A stretch of DNA of 64,000 nt from Streptomyces sp. SirexAA-E. Its GTDB lineage: Bacteria > Actinomycetota > Actinomycetes > Streptomycetales > Streptomycetaceae. Positions 44,562 through 53,787 of this stretch are shown piece after piece (position 1 is the stretch's first letter; the number at the start of each line of letters is the position of its first letter). Both the position numbers and the translations under genes were made by a program. The stretch spans positions 992,001 to 1,056,000 of the forward strand of contig NC_015953.1 in NCBI RefSeq assembly GCF_000177195.2. The letters are read 5' to 3'. The notes below the pieces were generated by a model. It did no database searches and was not told the DNA's origin. It saw only the letters and a program-made list of their open reading frames with translations.

Positions 44562-46820
44562 ATGAGACGCCCTCAGCGCTCCTCCCCCTGGCCCGACGAC
44601 GCGCGGCCCCCGTCCGTGTCCGGGCGGGCGGACCTCCCCGCCGAACTGAGCGCGTTCGTGGGGCGCGAGGAGGAACTGGCCCGGATCGGGGCGCTCCTCG
44701 GGGAGTCGAGGCTGGTGACGCTGGCGGGAGTGGCGGGGGTCGGCAAGACCCGCTGCGCCACGAGGATCGCGGCACTGGTGGAGAAACGGTACTGCGACGG
44801 GGTGCGGATCGCCGGGCTCGCGGACGTCCACGACCCGGCCCTGCTGGACCACGCTCTGGCCGAGGCGCTGGGGGTCACCGACCACACGGGCAGGCCTCCC
44901 CGCACGGCGCTGCTGGAGTACTGCGCCGAGCGCCAACTCCTCCTGGTGATCGACGGATTCGAGCACCTGGTCGACGCGTGTGCCCGGCTGGTGGAGGAGT
45001 TGCTGCGCCGGGCGCCGCGGCTGCGGGTGCTCGCGGCGGGGCGGCGACCGCTGCGGTTGGACGGCGAGCACACCTTCACGCTGGCGCCGATGACGGACGA
45101 GGACGCGGTGGCGCTCTTCGTCCTGCGCGCCCGCGCCGTGCGACCGGACTTCCGCCCGACCGGGGCGGACCGGGAGACGGCGCGGGACCTGTGCCGGCGC
45201 CTCGACGGCATCCCGCTCGCCCTGGAACTGGCCGCGGGACGGATGCGCGCGCTGTCGATGGAGCAGGTGCTGCACCGGCTGGACGACAGGTTCCGGCTGC
45301 TGACCGGGGGCAGCCGCAGCGCGCTCCCCCGCCACCGGACCCTGCGCACGGCCGTCGGGTGGAGCCATGAGCTGTGCACGCCGCGGCAGCGGCTGCTGTG
45401 GGCGCGGCTGTCGGTGTTCGCCGGTTCGTTCGACCTGGAGGCCGTCGAGTACGTCTGCGGCGGCCACGGCCTGCCGGCCGAATCGGTGCTCGACGTGCTC
45501 GACGCTCTGCTGGCGCAGTCCGTGGTGGGGCGGGAGGACCTCGGGGCGGCCACCCGCTACCGGCTGCTGGAGACCCTGCGGGAGTACGGCGCCCGGTGGC
45601 TGGAGGCGGCCGGGGACACCGAGCGGATGCGCCGCAGGCACCGGGACTGGTTCCTGGGGCTCGCGACGTGGTGCGAACTGGACTGGTTCAGCCCGCGGCA
45701 GGCCCAGGCGGCGGCCCGTGTCGACGCGGAGCTGCCCAATCTGCGCCAGGCGATGGAGTGCTCGATGGAGAGCCCCGAGGACGTCCGTCTCGCGCAGTAC
45801 CTGGCGGGCACGCTCTGGTTCTACTGGGCGGGCTGCGGCCGCCTCGCGGAGGGCCGCCACTGGCTGGACCAGGTGCTCGACGAGGAGGGGCCCGGCTACG
45901 ACGCGGGCCGGCTGAAGGCGCTGCGGGTGCTGGGTTACGTGGCCGTGCTGCAGGGCGACTCGGCCGGCGCGGTCGCCGCCCTGCTGGAGTGCCGCGAGGC
46001 CGGGGAGCTCTCGGGGGACCTGTCGGCCGTGGCCTACGCGGTGCACCGCACGGGCTGCCTGTCCCTCGTGAGGGACGACCTGCCGCGCGCCGAGGCGCTG
46101 CTGCGCGAGGCACTGGCCCGGTACCGGGAGGCCGGGGAGCTGAACAGCAACGTGCTGATGGCACAGGTCGAGCTGGCGATGGCGGTGGCGTTCGGGGGCG
46201 ACCTGGCCGGGGCCGCGGAGATCTGCCAGGAGGTCCGGGAGATCTGCGAGGACCACGGTGAGCGCTGGGCGCGCGCCTACGCGCTGTACGTGCTGGCCTA
46301 CGTCGCCCTGGAGGACGGACATCCCGGCCGGGCCCGGCTGATGCTCCGGGAGTGCCTGACCGTCGCGCACGCGTTCCATGACCTGCTGGGCACGGTGCTC
46401 TCGCTGGAGCTGATGGCCCTGGTCACCGCGGTCGAGAGGGACGCGGCGGAAGCGGCGGTGCTCCAGGGGGCGGCCGAGCGGATCTGGCCCTCGGTGGGAC
46501 TGCCGCTCTTCGGTTCGACCCACTACGGACGGCCCAGGGCCCGGTGCGCGGAGCTGGCCCGGACGGCGCTCGGCGGTGGGCGGTACGAGGCACAGCGGCA
46601 CGCCGGAGGGCGGCTGGCGCCGGAGGCCGCCGTGGCGCGGGCGGTCGGCGCCCGGCCGTCCGGCGGACGGCAGGGCGGCACGGCCTCCCGCGGTCCGGGC
46701 GGCGGGTCCGGGCGGACGGACCCGGGGGCGGACGACGAGGTGCCCGGCCCGGACACGGCCCCGGACGTGCGAAGGCCCGCCGCCTCCCGGAGAACAGGGA
46801 GGGGCGGGCCCGAGCTCTGA
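44562..46820 (+). CDS. STAND-family (LuxR/AfsR-like) NTPase without an output domain
   Basis: Protein of 752 aa. The NB-ARC-like NTPase domain begins at LSAFVGREEELARI, with Walker A GVAGVGKT at residues 56-63, a degenerate Walker B LLLVIDGFEHL and a DGIPLALELAAGRMR helix. Residues about 390-680 form helical TPR-like repeats. The usual C-terminal LuxR helix-turn-helix is missing and is replaced by about 90 Gly/Ala/Arg-rich residues. It may act as a signalling ATPase or partner-dependent regulator. ATG 44562 has no ribosome site; GTG 44538 is an alternative. The last 15 codons overlap a terminator hairpin. Confidence 0.85.
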   Translation: MRRPQRSSPWPDDARPPSVSGRADLPAELSAFVGREEELARIGALLGESRLVTLAGVAGVGKTRCATRIAALVEKRYCDGVRIAGLADVHDPALLDHALAEALGVTDHTGRPPRTALLEYCAERQLLLVIDGFEHLVDACARLVEELLRRAPRLRVLAAGRRPLRLDGEHTFTLAPMTDEDAVALFVLRARAVRPDFRPTGADRETARDLCRRLDGIPLALELAAGRMRALSMEQVLHRLDDRFRLLTGGSRSALPRHRTLRTAVGWSHELCTPRQRLLWARLSVFAGSFDLEAVEYVCGGHGLPAESVLDVLDALLAQSVVGREDLGAATRYRLLETLREYGARWLEAAGDTERMRRRHRDWFLGLATWCELDWFSPRQAQAAARVDAELPNLRQAMECSMESPEDVRLAQYLAGTLWFYWAGCGRLAEGRHWLDQVLDEEGPGYDAGRLKALRVLGYVAVLQGDSAGAVAALLECREAGELSGDLSAVAYAVHRTGCLSLVRDDLPRAEALLREALARYREAGELNSNVLMAQVELAMAVAFGGDLAGAAEICQEVREICEDHGERWARAYALYVLAYVALEDGHPGRARLMLRECLTVAHAFHDLLGTVLSLELMALVTAVERDAAEAAVLQGAAERIWPSVGLPLFGSTHYGRPRARCAELARTALGGGRYEAQRHAGGRLAPEAAVARAVGARPSGGRQGGTASRGPGGGSGRTDPGADDEVPGPDTAPDVRRPAASRRTGRGGPEL
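46774..46810. terminator. Terminator overlapping the 3' end of the STAND ATPase gene
   Basis: A 14-bp GC stem with one bulged G and an 8-nt loop lies inside the last codons, 28 nt from the rpsD stop. It can serve both converging genes. Confidence 0.75.
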
Positions 46821-46837
46821 CGGTGACTACGCCTGGA

Positions 46838-47452
46838 TCAGCGGGCGTAGTACTCGACGACGAGCTGCTCGTCGCAGATGACCGGGATTTCCTTGCGGTT
46901 CGGGTCACGGTCCAGGCGGAAGGCCAGGGCCTTCAGGTTCACCTGGAGGTAGCGCGGCGTCTCGCCCTCGGTGTCGTAACCACCCTCGCGGGCCACCTGG
47001 AAGGGGACCTTGGAGCGGCTGCGCTCGCGGACCTGCACGACGTCGTCGGGGCGCACGCGGAAGGACGGCTTGTCGACCTTGCCACCGTTGACCTCGATGT
47101 GGCCGTGGACGACCATCTGACGGGCCTGGTAGATGGTCTTGGCGATGCCGGACCGCAGGACCAGGGCGTCGAGGCGGCGCTCGAGCTCGACGACCAGCGC
47201 CTCGCCCGTCTTGCCCTCGGCCTTACGGGCGCGGTCGTAGGCACGCGCCATCTGGCGCTCGCTGATGTCGTACTGGGCGCGCAGACGCTGCTTCTCGAGC
47301 AGACGGACCTTGTAGTCCGAGTTCTGCTTGCGGCCACGGCCGTGCTCGCCCGGCGGGTAGGGGCGCGCCTCGAAGTACTTGACAGCCTTCGGCGTCAGGG
47401 CGATGCCGAGGGCACGCGACTTCTTGACCTTGGGACGCGACTGGTTAGGCAC
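46838..47452 (-). CDS. rpsD: 30S ribosomal protein S4
   Basis: Primary 16S rRNA-binding protein of 204 aa. The C-terminal S4 RNA-binding domain contains LDALVLRSGIAKTIYQARQMVVHGHIEVN. The N-terminal PNQSRPKVKKSRALGIALTPKAVKYFE lacks the four zinc-cysteines of some S4 proteins, so this is the zinc-independent form. It stands alone, away from the main ribosomal operons, as in other Streptomyces. It diverges from the DUF2470 gene across 56 nt. Confidence 0.98.
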   Translation of the reverse strand: MPNQSRPKVKKSRALGIALTPKAVKYFEARPYPPGEHGRGRKQNSDYKVRLLEKQRLRAQYDISERQMARAYDRARKAEGKTGEALVVELERRLDALVLRSGIAKTIYQARQMVVHGHIEVNGGKVDKPSFRVRPDDVVQVRERSRSKVPFQVAREGGYDTEGETPRYLQVNLKALAFRLDRDPNRKEIPVICDEQLVVEYYAR

Positions 47453-47475
47453 GTTCTCCAGACCTCCGTTGTAGG

Positions 47476-47494
47476 TTAGGTTAGGCTTACCTTA
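47476..47494 (+). promoter_or_regulatory. Iron box (DmdR/IdeR operator)
   Basis: TTAGGTTAGGCTTACCTTA matches the 19-bp actinobacterial iron box TTAGGTTAGGCTAACCTAA at 17 positions. It lies 14 nt before the ATG of the DUF2470 gene, where bound repressor would block transcription or early elongation. Repression by iron-loaded DmdR1 is therefore expected. Confidence 0.88.
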
Positions 47495-47508
47495 CTCAAG
47501 GAGATCGT

Positions 47509-48342
47509 ATGTCTCGCCCTGGGAACACCACTCACATCACGGACAGCACTGACAGCGACGGCGCACACGAAGGCGCCGTAACGACGGAAGGCCGATCTGA
47601 TCGTGGTCAGCCGCGTCCCAGCGGGCTAGAAACCACCCGGCTGCCGTCAGCAGCCGAGCGCACACGAACTCTCGTACAGAGTACCTGCTCGTCGGTACTG
47701 CTCGTACCAGGGCTGGAGGTGGTCCATCCGGTGCAGCTGATGCCGGACAGCCGGGCGGTCGGTCCGGAGGGGGACCTGTTCCTCGGGTTCCCGGCCGACT
47801 CCCCGCTCGTACGGGCCGCCACCCACGCCCAGGGCGACGAGCTGACCGCCGTGCTGGAGATCACGGACGTCGCGCCCGTCTCCGTCCCGCACCGGATCCG
47901 CGGCCGGGCCCGGATCGGCGGGTGGCTCACCACCGTCCCCGGCCTCGCGGGACCGGGCCGGATGATGCTGCGGCTGGAGTTCGGCGAGGCGTCCGTCGAC
48001 GACCTGTGGGGCGCCGAGTCGGTGGAGCCGGAGGACTTCCGGGACGCCGTCGCGGACCCGCTCGTCGCCCACGAGGCCGAGCTCCTCCAGCATCTGCACG
48101 CGGCCCACTCCGAGCAGATGGCCACGCTGTCCACGCTGCTCGGCGAGCGGAGCGCCGACGGCCGCACGGAGGGCCTGCCCTGTGCCGTCCCGGTCGCGCT
48201 GGACCGCTTCGGGCTGCGGGTCCGGTTCGTCGAGGGCGGCACGGCCTGCTTCGACGCCCGGTTCGAATTCCCCGACCCCGTAGGCGACATCGGCGAGCTG
48301 CGCCGCGCGATGCACACCCTCTTCGAGGCGGCCGCCTGCTGA
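47509..48342 (+). CDS. DUF2470-containing protein, probably haem/iron utilisation
   Basis: Protein of 277 aa. Residues about 60-165 resemble the FMN-binding split-barrel (pyridoxamine-phosphate-oxidase-like) module of HugZ-type haem proteins. Residues about 185-277 are the DUF2470 domain, with HEAELLQHLHAAHSEQM and RVRFVEGGTACFDARFEF. The AAGGAG-ATCGT-ATG start is excellent. The upstream iron box argues for induction in iron starvation, consistent with release of iron from haem. The first 45 residues are low-complexity. Haem binding is inferred from the family. Confidence 0.85.
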   Translation: MSRPGNTTHITDSTDSDGAHEGAVTTEGRSDRGQPRPSGLETTRLPSAAERTRTLVQSTCSSVLLVPGLEVVHPVQLMPDSRAVGPEGDLFLGFPADSPLVRAATHAQGDELTAVLEITDVAPVSVPHRIRGRARIGGWLTTVPGLAGPGRMMLRLEFGEASVDDLWGAESVEPEDFRDAVADPLVAHEAELLQHLHAAHSEQMATLSTLLGERSADGRTEGLPCAVPVALDRFGLRVRFVEGGTACFDARFEFPDPVGDIGELRRAMHTLFEAAAC

Positions 48343-48351
48343 GCGCCGGCG

Positions 48352-49725
48352 TCACGCGGACGGGGCGCCGCCCTGCTCCCCGCGGCCGAGCCGCTCGCGG
48401 ACCCGGTCCGCCACGTCCGCGTACCGCGCCTCGGCGCCGTACCGCGTGGGCTCGTAGTACTTCCTGCCGCGGACGGCCTCCGGGGCGTACTCCTGGGCGG
48501 CGATGCCTCCGGGCACGTCGTGCGGGTAGATGTAGCCCTGGGCGTGGCCGAGCTTGGCCGCGCCCTTGTAGTGGCCGTCGCGCAGATGGGCCGGGACCGG
48601 GCCGGCGAGGCCCCTGCGCACGTCCTCCTGCGCGGCGAAGATCGCCAGCGTCGCGGCGTTGGACTTCGGGGCCAGTGCCAGCGCGATGGTGGCGTGGCTG
48701 AGGGTGAGCGCGGCCTCCGGGAAGCCGATCATCGCGACGGCCTGGGCGGCCGCCACCGCGGTGGGCAGCGCCGTCGGGTCGGCCAGCCCGATGTCCTCAC
48801 TGGCGGAGATCATCAGCCGCCGGGCGATGAACCGCGGGTCCTCCCCCGCCTCGATCATCCGCGCCAGGTAGTGCAGGGCCGCGTCCACGTCGGAGCCGCG
48901 GATCGACTTGATCAGGGCGCTCGCCACGTCGTAGTGCTGGTCGCCGTCCCGGTCGTACTTCACGGCGGCGCGGTCGACGGTCTCCTCCAGCGTCTCCAGC
49001 GTGATCTCCGCCTCGTGCTTGGCGAGGGCCGCTCCGGCGGCCGCCTCCAGTGCGGTCAGCGCGCGCCGGGCGTCGCCGCCCGCGATCCGCAGCAGGTGCG
49101 CCTCGGCGTCCTCGGGCAGGGCGACCGCGCCGGTCAGCCCGCGCTCGTCGGACACGGCCCGGCGCAGCAGCGCGCGCAGGTCCTCGTCGGTGAGCGGCTC
49201 CAGCGTCAGCAGCAGGGAGCGCGACAGCAGCGGGGAGATGATCGAGAAGTACGGGTTCTCGGTGGTGGCCGCGATGAGGGTCACCCAGCGGTTCTCCACG
49301 GCGGGGAGCAGCGAGTCCTGCTGGGCCTTGGAGAAGCGGTGGATCTCGTCGAGGAAGAGGACGGTCTCCTTGCCGAAGCCGCCGGTGGCGCGGCGCGCGC
49401 CCTCGATGACGGCCCGGACCTCCTTGACGCCCGCGGTGATCGCGGAGAGCTCGACGAAGCGCTTGTTGGTGGCCTTGCTGACCACGTACGCGAGCGTGGT
49501 CTTGCCGGTGCCGGGTGGCCCCCAGAGGATCACCGACGAGGGGCCGGCCGGTCCCCCGCCGGCCTCGCCGACGAGACGGCGCAGAGGTGAGCCGGGCTTG
49601 AGCAGATGCTGCTGGCCGACGACCTCGTCGAGCGTACGCGGACGCATCCGGACAGCGAGGGGGCTGCTGGACGGGTCCTTCTCCTGGCGGTCTTCGGCTG
49701 CTGCGGTAAAGAGATCGGGCTCCAC
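48352..49725 (-). CDS. rarA: Replication-associated recombination protein RarA (MgsA-like AAA ATPase)
   Basis: AAA+ protein of 457 aa related to clamp loaders. Walker [10 protein letters not shown] at about residues 69-77; Walker [17 protein letters not shown]; the sensor region ATTENPYFS; and the C-terminal tetramerisation part with [19 protein letters not shown] and [18 protein letters not shown]. It acts at stalled replication forks. The GTG start 49723-49725 begins [10 protein letters not shown]. It converges on the DUF2470 gene and lies 42 nt downstream of the VKOR gene on the same strand. Confidence 0.94.
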   Translation of the reverse strand: MEPDLFTAAAEDRQEKDPSSSPLAVRMRPRTLDEVVGQQHLLKPGSPLRRLVGEAGGGPAGPSSVILWGPPGTGKTTLAYVVSKATNKRFVELSAITAGVKEVRAVIEGARRATGGFGKETVLFLDEIHRFSKAQQDSLLPAVENRWVTLIAATTENPYFSIISPLLSRSLLLTLEPLTDEDLRALLRRAVSDERGLTGAVALPEDAEAHLLRIAGGDARRALTALEAAAGAALAKHEAEITLETLEETVDRAAVKYDRDGDQHYDVASALIKSIRGSDVDAALHYLARMIEAGEDPRFIARRLMISASEDIGLADPTALPTAVAAAQAVAMIGFPEAALTLSHATIALALAPKSNAATLAIFAAQEDVRRGLAGPVPAHLRDGHYKGAAKLGHAQGYIYPHDVPGGIAAQEYAPEAVRGRKYYEPTRYGAEARYADVADRVRERLGRGEQGGAPSA

Positions 49726-49767
49726 GCGAGGAAGCCTATGTCACCCCACTGACAGCGCCCCGGCCGC

Positions 49768-50403
49768 TCAGCTGGTCCAGAAGTCCCACCAGCGGGTCAG
49801 GATCAGCATCCCGATGATCCCGATCCAGAGCACCGGCGGCACCCAGTGGAACTCGGTGAGGCCGTTCCTGAGCCAGGCCGGGGCGGGCAGGATGCGGTGC
49901 TTGACGTTGTGCGCGGTCACGTAGCAGAACATGGTGATCGTGGCGACCCAGGCCAGGCAGCACCAGAGGCAGAGCGAGTTGATGTTGTACAGCGACTGGT
50001 ACTGGAGCCAGGTGCAGAAGCCGACGCCGAACAGGGTGCCCGCGTTGAGTCCGAGCCAGTACCACCTGCGGAAGCGTGCGCCGGCCAGGAGCGCCATGCC
50101 GATGCCGATGACCACCGAGTAGGTGGCGATGCCGAGCATCGGGTTGGGGAAGCCGAAGGCGGACGCCTGCTCGCTCTTCATGATGTTGCCGCACGCGACC
50201 ACCGGGTTCAGGCTGCAGCCCGGGGTGAAGCTCGGGTCCTCGAGCAGCTTGAACTTGTCGATGGTGATCACCCAGGCGGCGAGCAGACCGGCCGCTCCCG
50301 TGATCACCAGCAGCAGTGCGAACGCGCGCCCGCTGCCGAAGGTGCTCGTCCCGCTGTCCTCGTCCTGCCGGGAGGAGGGGTGGTCTACCGCTGCCATCGT
50401 CAT
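49768..50403 (-). CDS. Vitamin K epoxide reductase (VKOR) family membrane protein
   Basis: Membrane oxidoreductase of 211 aa with five hydrophobic segments. The active-site CxxC is in SLCLWCCLAW (about residue 150), and the loop cysteines are in TPGCSLNPVVACG (about 60-72). In actinobacteria VKOR reoxidises a DsbA-like partner and passes electrons to menaquinone, supporting disulfide formation in exported proteins. It is followed closely by rarA. No DsbA gene is adjacent. ATG 50401-50403 is chosen; a nearby in-frame ATG at 50397 is equivalent in meaning. Confidence 0.88.
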   Translation of the reverse strand: MTMAAVDHPSSRQDEDSGTSTFGSGRAFALLLVITGAAGLLAAWVITIDKFKLLEDPSFTPGCSLNPVVACGNIMKSEQASAFGFPNPMLGIATYSVVIGIGMALLAGARFRRWYWLGLNAGTLFGVGFCTWLQYQSLYNINSLCLWCCLAWVATITMFCYVTAHNVKHRILPAPAWLRNGLTEFHWVPPVLWIGIIGMLILTRWWDFWTS

Positions 50404-50530
50404 ATCGCCGTTCCATCACTGAGTAGCCAGCCGGGCAGGGCCATTGTGCCGCACCACCGACGGGAGCATCCGTTCGATGAACAGAAAGACGTACGGGCCG
50501 GGCGTCGGACGACGCGCCCCGAGGCGGCCC

Positions 50531-50571
50531 TTCCCCGTCACGGGCCCGCCGTGCGAGCCCGTGACGGGGAA
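50531..50571 (-). terminator. Hairpin in the VKOR-hisS gap
   Basis: A 15-bp perfect stem (TTCCCCGTCACGGGC with its complement) has an 11-nt loop. It lies after hisS and before VKOR. It is a second hairpin of the hisS end or an attenuator before VKOR. Confidence 0.65.
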
Positions 50572-50650
50572 TCTGTCGGGGGTGTGAACGGCGCCTCGCC
50601 GAGTTGACGTCGCCCGGGGACTGCGGCGCTCGGCGACCGGCCCTTACGCA

Positions 50651-50683
50651 CGGTGCCCGCCCGGACGGACCGGGCGGGCACCG
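50651..50683 (-). terminator. Terminator downstream of hisS
   Basis: A perfect 14-bp stem, CGGTGCCCGCCCGG with its complement, and a loop ACGGA lie 15 nt beyond the hisS stop. Confidence 0.85.
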
Positions 50684-50698
50684 TGAACGGCTCCGGGG

Positions 50699-51961
50699 TC
50701 AGGCCAGCTCGCCCTGGACCACGGCCACCAGATCGCCGACCGCGACGGGCCGCTGATCGCCGGACTCCATGTCCTTGAGCTGGACGTTGCCCTCGGCAAG
50801 GTCCCGCTCACCGGCCACGACGGTGTAGCGGGCGCCGGAGCGGTTCGCGCTCTTCATCGCGCCCTTGAGCCCCCGGCCTCCGAACGCGAAGTCCGTGGCG
50901 ACGCCGGCCTTGCGGAGCTCGGTGACCAGGCCGAAGAGCACGCGCCGCGCCTCCTCGCCGAGCGGTACGGCGTACACGCTGGTGGTGGCGGGGATGTCGA
51001 GCTCGATGCCCTCCGCCTCCAGGGCGAGCACCGTGCGGTCCACGCCGAGCGCCCAGCCGACGGACGGCAGCGCCGGGCCGCCGATCATCTCGGACAGTCC
51101 GTCGTAGCGGCCGCCGCCGCCCACCGCGGACTGGGAGCCGAGCCCGTCGTGCACGAACTCGAAGGTGGTGCGGGTGTAGTAGTCGAGGCCGCGGACCAGC
51201 TTCTCGTCGTCCTCGTACACCACGCCCGCCGCCGTCAGCAGCGTGCGGACCTCCTCGTGGTACGCCTTGCAGGCGTCGCAGAGGTAGTCGCGCAGCATCG
51301 GGGCGCCGGTCAGCTGCTTCTGGACCTCGGTCCGCTTGTCGTCGAGCACGCGCAGCGGGTTGATCTCGATGCGCCGCCGGGTCTCCTCGTCCAGGTCGAG
51401 GTCGCGCAGGAAGCCCTGGAGCGCCTCCCGGTAGACGGGGCGGCACTCCTTGTCGCCCAGCGAGTTCAGCAGGATCCGGAACTCGCTGAGCCCCAGGGAG
51501 CGGTACGCCTGGTCGGCGAGGATGATCAGCTCGGCGTCGAGCGCCGGGTCCTCGGCGCCGATGGCCTCGGCACCGACCTGCGAGAAGTGGCGGTAACGGC
51601 CCTTCTGCGGACGCTCGTAGCGGTAGTACGAGCCGGAGTACCAGAGCTTGACGGGGAGGTTGCCCGCCTTGTGGAGGTTGGCCTCCAGCGCGGCGCGCAG
51701 CACGGAGGCGGTGCCCTCGGGGCGCAGCGCGAGCTTGTCGCCGCCCTTGGTCTCGAAGGCGTACATCTCCTTGGACACGATGTCGGTGGACTCGCCGACG
51801 CCTCGTGCGAAGAGGTTCACGTCCTCGAAGCCGGGCGTCTCGATGTAGCCGTAGCCGGAGTTGCGCAGGGGCGCGGAGAGGGCCTCGCGCACCGCCAGGT
51901 ACTTCGCGGAGTCCGGCGGGATCAGGTCGTACGTGCCCTTGGGGGCCTGGAAGGTGCTCAC
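50699..51961 (-). CDS. hisS: Histidyl-tRNA synthetase
   Basis: Class II synthetase of 420 aa. It begins [18 protein letters not shown]. Motif 2 lies around [12 protein letters not shown] and the [19 protein letters not shown] loop. The histidine-specific signature [12 protein letters not shown] precedes motif 3 ([13 protein letters not shown]), and an anticodon-binding domain ends the protein. GTG 51959-51961 is chosen because relatives start at STFQAPKGT. It lies 16 nt downstream of the metallo-hydrolase gene, a frequent actinobacterial pairing. Confidence 0.96.
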   Translation of the reverse strand: MSTFQAPKGTYDLIPPDSAKYLAVREALSAPLRNSGYGYIETPGFEDVNLFARGVGESTDIVSKEMYAFETKGGDKLALRPEGTASVLRAALEANLHKAGNLPVKLWYSGSYYRYERPQKGRYRHFSQVGAEAIGAEDPALDAELIILADQAYRSLGLSEFRILLNSLGDKECRPVYREALQGFLRDLDLDEETRRRIEINPLRVLDDKRTEVQKQLTGAPMLRDYLCDACKAYHEEVRTLLTAAGVVYEDDEKLVRGLDYYTRTTFEFVHDGLGSQSAVGGGGRYDGLSEMIGGPALPSVGWALGVDRTVLALEAEGIELDIPATTSVYAVPLGEEARRVLFGLVTELRKAGVATDFAFGGRGLKGAMKSANRSGARYTVVAGERDLAEGNVQLKDMESGDQRPVAVGDLVAVVQGELA

Positions 51962-51977
51962 AGCTTCTGTTCTCTCG

Positions 51978-52664
51978 TCACATTCCTCGGCGGGGCGCGT
52001 CCAGCCCGTGCAGGTACGGGTTGGAGGCGCGCTCACGGCCGATGGTCGTCTGGGGTCCGTGGCCGGACAGCACCACGGTCGAGTCGTCGAGCGGCAGGCA
52101 CACACGGGCCAGCGACTCGAGGAGCTCGGCGTGGTCGCCGCCGGGCAGGTCGGTGCGTCCGACGGAGCCGGCGAAGAGCAGGTCGCCCGAGAAGAGGACC
52201 TGCGGTACGTCCGCGGCCTCGGGCATCCTGAACGTCACCGACCCCTTCGTATGGCCGGGCGCGTGCGCGACGCCGAACTCCAGGCCCGCCAGCTCCAGGA
52301 CCGCGCCGTCGTCGAGCCGGCGGACGTCGTCCGGTTCGCCGACGGTCAGCTCGCCCATGAGCGGCATCCCGATGGAGCGGCCGAGCGCCTTCTCCGGGTC
52401 GCTCATCATGAAGCGGTCCTCGGGGTGGATCCAGGCGGGGACGTCATGGGCGCCGCAGACCGGGACGACCGAGGCGACGTGGTCGATGTGGCCGTGGGTG
52501 AGGACGACGGCGACGGGCTTGAGCCGATGCTTCCTCAGCGCGTCCTCGACTCCCTGGGCGGCCTGATGGCCCGGGTCGACGATCACGCACTCCTCGCCTG
52601 CGGCGGGGGCGACCAGGTAGCAGTTGGTCCCCCAGGCCCCGGCGGGGAACCCGGCAATCAGCAC
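51978..52664 (-). CDS. Metallo-beta-lactamase-fold hydrolase (glyoxalase II-like)
   Basis: Protein of 228 aa. The zinc motif THGHIDH has His57, His59, Asp61 and His62, with further ligands in HAPGHTKGS and [15 protein letters not shown]. It resembles hydroxyacylglutathione hydrolase-type enzymes, but streptomycetes use mycothiol rather than glutathione, so the natural thioester substrate is unclear. The GTG start is at 52662-52664. It is probably co-transcribed with hisS and diverges from the cyclophilin gene over 149 nt. Confidence 0.9.
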   Translation of the reverse strand: MLIAGFPAGAWGTNCYLVAPAAGEECVIVDPGHQAAQGVEDALRKHRLKPVAVVLTHGHIDHVASVVPVCGAHDVPAWIHPEDRFMMSDPEKALGRSIGMPLMGELTVGEPDDVRRLDDGAVLELAGLEFGVAHAPGHTKGSVTFRMPEAADVPQVLFSGDLLFAGSVGRTDLPGGDHAELLESLARVCLPLDDSTVVLSGHGPQTTIGRERASNPYLHGLDAPRRGM

Positions 52665-52813
52665 GTTCGTCCTTAGTGTTCGTCCGACGGGGCGGGCCGC
52701 GGAGAGGGATGCGGCAGACCAGAAGCCTACCGGCGCTCCTCATTCCACAGCTAACCCATATACCGTACGGGGCAATCCAGGCCCGATCACACGACGTACA
52801 AGGAGACCAACCG

Positions 52814-53599
52814 GTGGTCAGCAGCGATCAGCGGCGGCGGCAGCTCGCCCGGGAGAAGTTCGAGCGGCAGCAGCAGCGGCGGGAGGAAGCGCGCCGGCGG
52901 ACCCGGCGTCTGACCGCGATCATCGCGTCGTCGGTGGCCGTGGTCGCGGTCATCGGCGTGGGCGCGTACCTCTCGCTCGACGGCGACGACGACGCGAAGG
53001 ACGTCGCGGACGCGGCGGCGAGCCCGAGCGCGAGCCCCTCGCCGACGCCGAGCAGCGAGCCCGAGCCGGCGATGAAGATCGACAAGAAGGCCACGTACAC
53101 GATGTCGCTGAAGACGAGCCAGGGTGACATCGCCGTCGAGATGGACGCGGCGAAGACTCCGCACACCACGAACTCCTTCAAGTCGCTCGCGGACAAGGGC
53201 TTCTTCGACGGCACGAAGTGTCACCGGCTGACCACGGAGGGCATCTTCGTGCTCCAGTGCGGCGATCCGCAGGGCGACGGGACGGGCGGTCCCGGCTACA
53301 CGATCCCGGACGAGAACCTCACCGCGCTCGGCAAGGCGGGCGACGGCGGTGCGGTGACGTACCCGGCGGGTTCGGTCGCGATGGCGAACACCGGCCAGCC
53401 GAACTCCGGCGGCAGCCAGTTCTTCCTCGTGTACAAGGACACCGAACTCCCGCCCACCTACACGCCGTTCGGCACGATGGACGACGCGGGGCTGAAGGCC
53501 GTCAAGAAGATCGCCGAGGCGGGCGCCGAGGGCGGGGCTCCCGACGGAGCACCGAAGAAGGCGGTCGAGGTCGAGAAGGTCACCGTCGACAAGTCCTGA
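52814..53599 (+). CDS. Membrane-anchored peptidyl-prolyl isomerase (cyclophilin)
   Basis: Protein of 261 aa. A basic Arg/Gln-rich cytoplasmic N-terminus leads to a membrane helix at about 32-54 (TAIIASSVAVVAVIGVGAYL). A Ser/Pro-rich linker follows, then an extracellular cyclophilin domain with FFDGTKCHRLTTEGIFVLQCG and NSGGSQFFLVY. It should help folding of exported proteins. GTG 52814 has AAGGAG 8 nt upstream, which decides the start over two upstream in-frame options. It is followed by the DUF349 gene. Confidence 0.92.
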   Translation: MVSSDQRRRQLAREKFERQQQRREEARRRTRRLTAIIASSVAVVAVIGVGAYLSLDGDDDAKDVADAAASPSASPSPTPSSEPEPAMKIDKKATYTMSLKTSQGDIAVEMDAAKTPHTTNSFKSLADKGFFDGTKCHRLTTEGIFVLQCGDPQGDGTGGPGYTIPDENLTALGKAGDGGAVTYPAGSVAMANTGQPNSGGSQFFLVYKDTELPPTYTPFGTMDDAGLKAVKKIAEAGAEGGAPDGAPKKAVEVEKVTVDKS

Positions 53600-53704
53600 C
53601 CTCCGGGCACCGGTCCGCCCGGCCCGTCCCGCGCGAGCCGGATAATTTCAGCCGCGCTGAGTGCGGACAGCCGGGTGGCCGGTCGCCTAGATTGGCGTTG
53701 TGCA

Positions 53705-53771
53705 GGGCGGGCGCTGCCCGCCCCAGGAAACTGTGGACGATGCCAGAGGGGCGAACCCCCTCGCGGGCATC
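53705..53771 (+). other. Structured leader upstream of the DUF349 gene
   Basis: Two hairpins precede the start codon by 17-85 nt. The first is a perfect GGGCGGGC-GCT-GCCCGCCC stem (53705-53723). The second is a two-part stem with GATGCC/GGCATC outside and GGGG-CGAA-CCCC inside (53739-53771). The second ends 3 nt before the ribosome site GGAGGAGG, so it could control initiation. It does not match any riboswitch class that I know. Confidence 0.45.
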
Positions 53772-53787
53772 AGGTGGAGGAGGCGCT

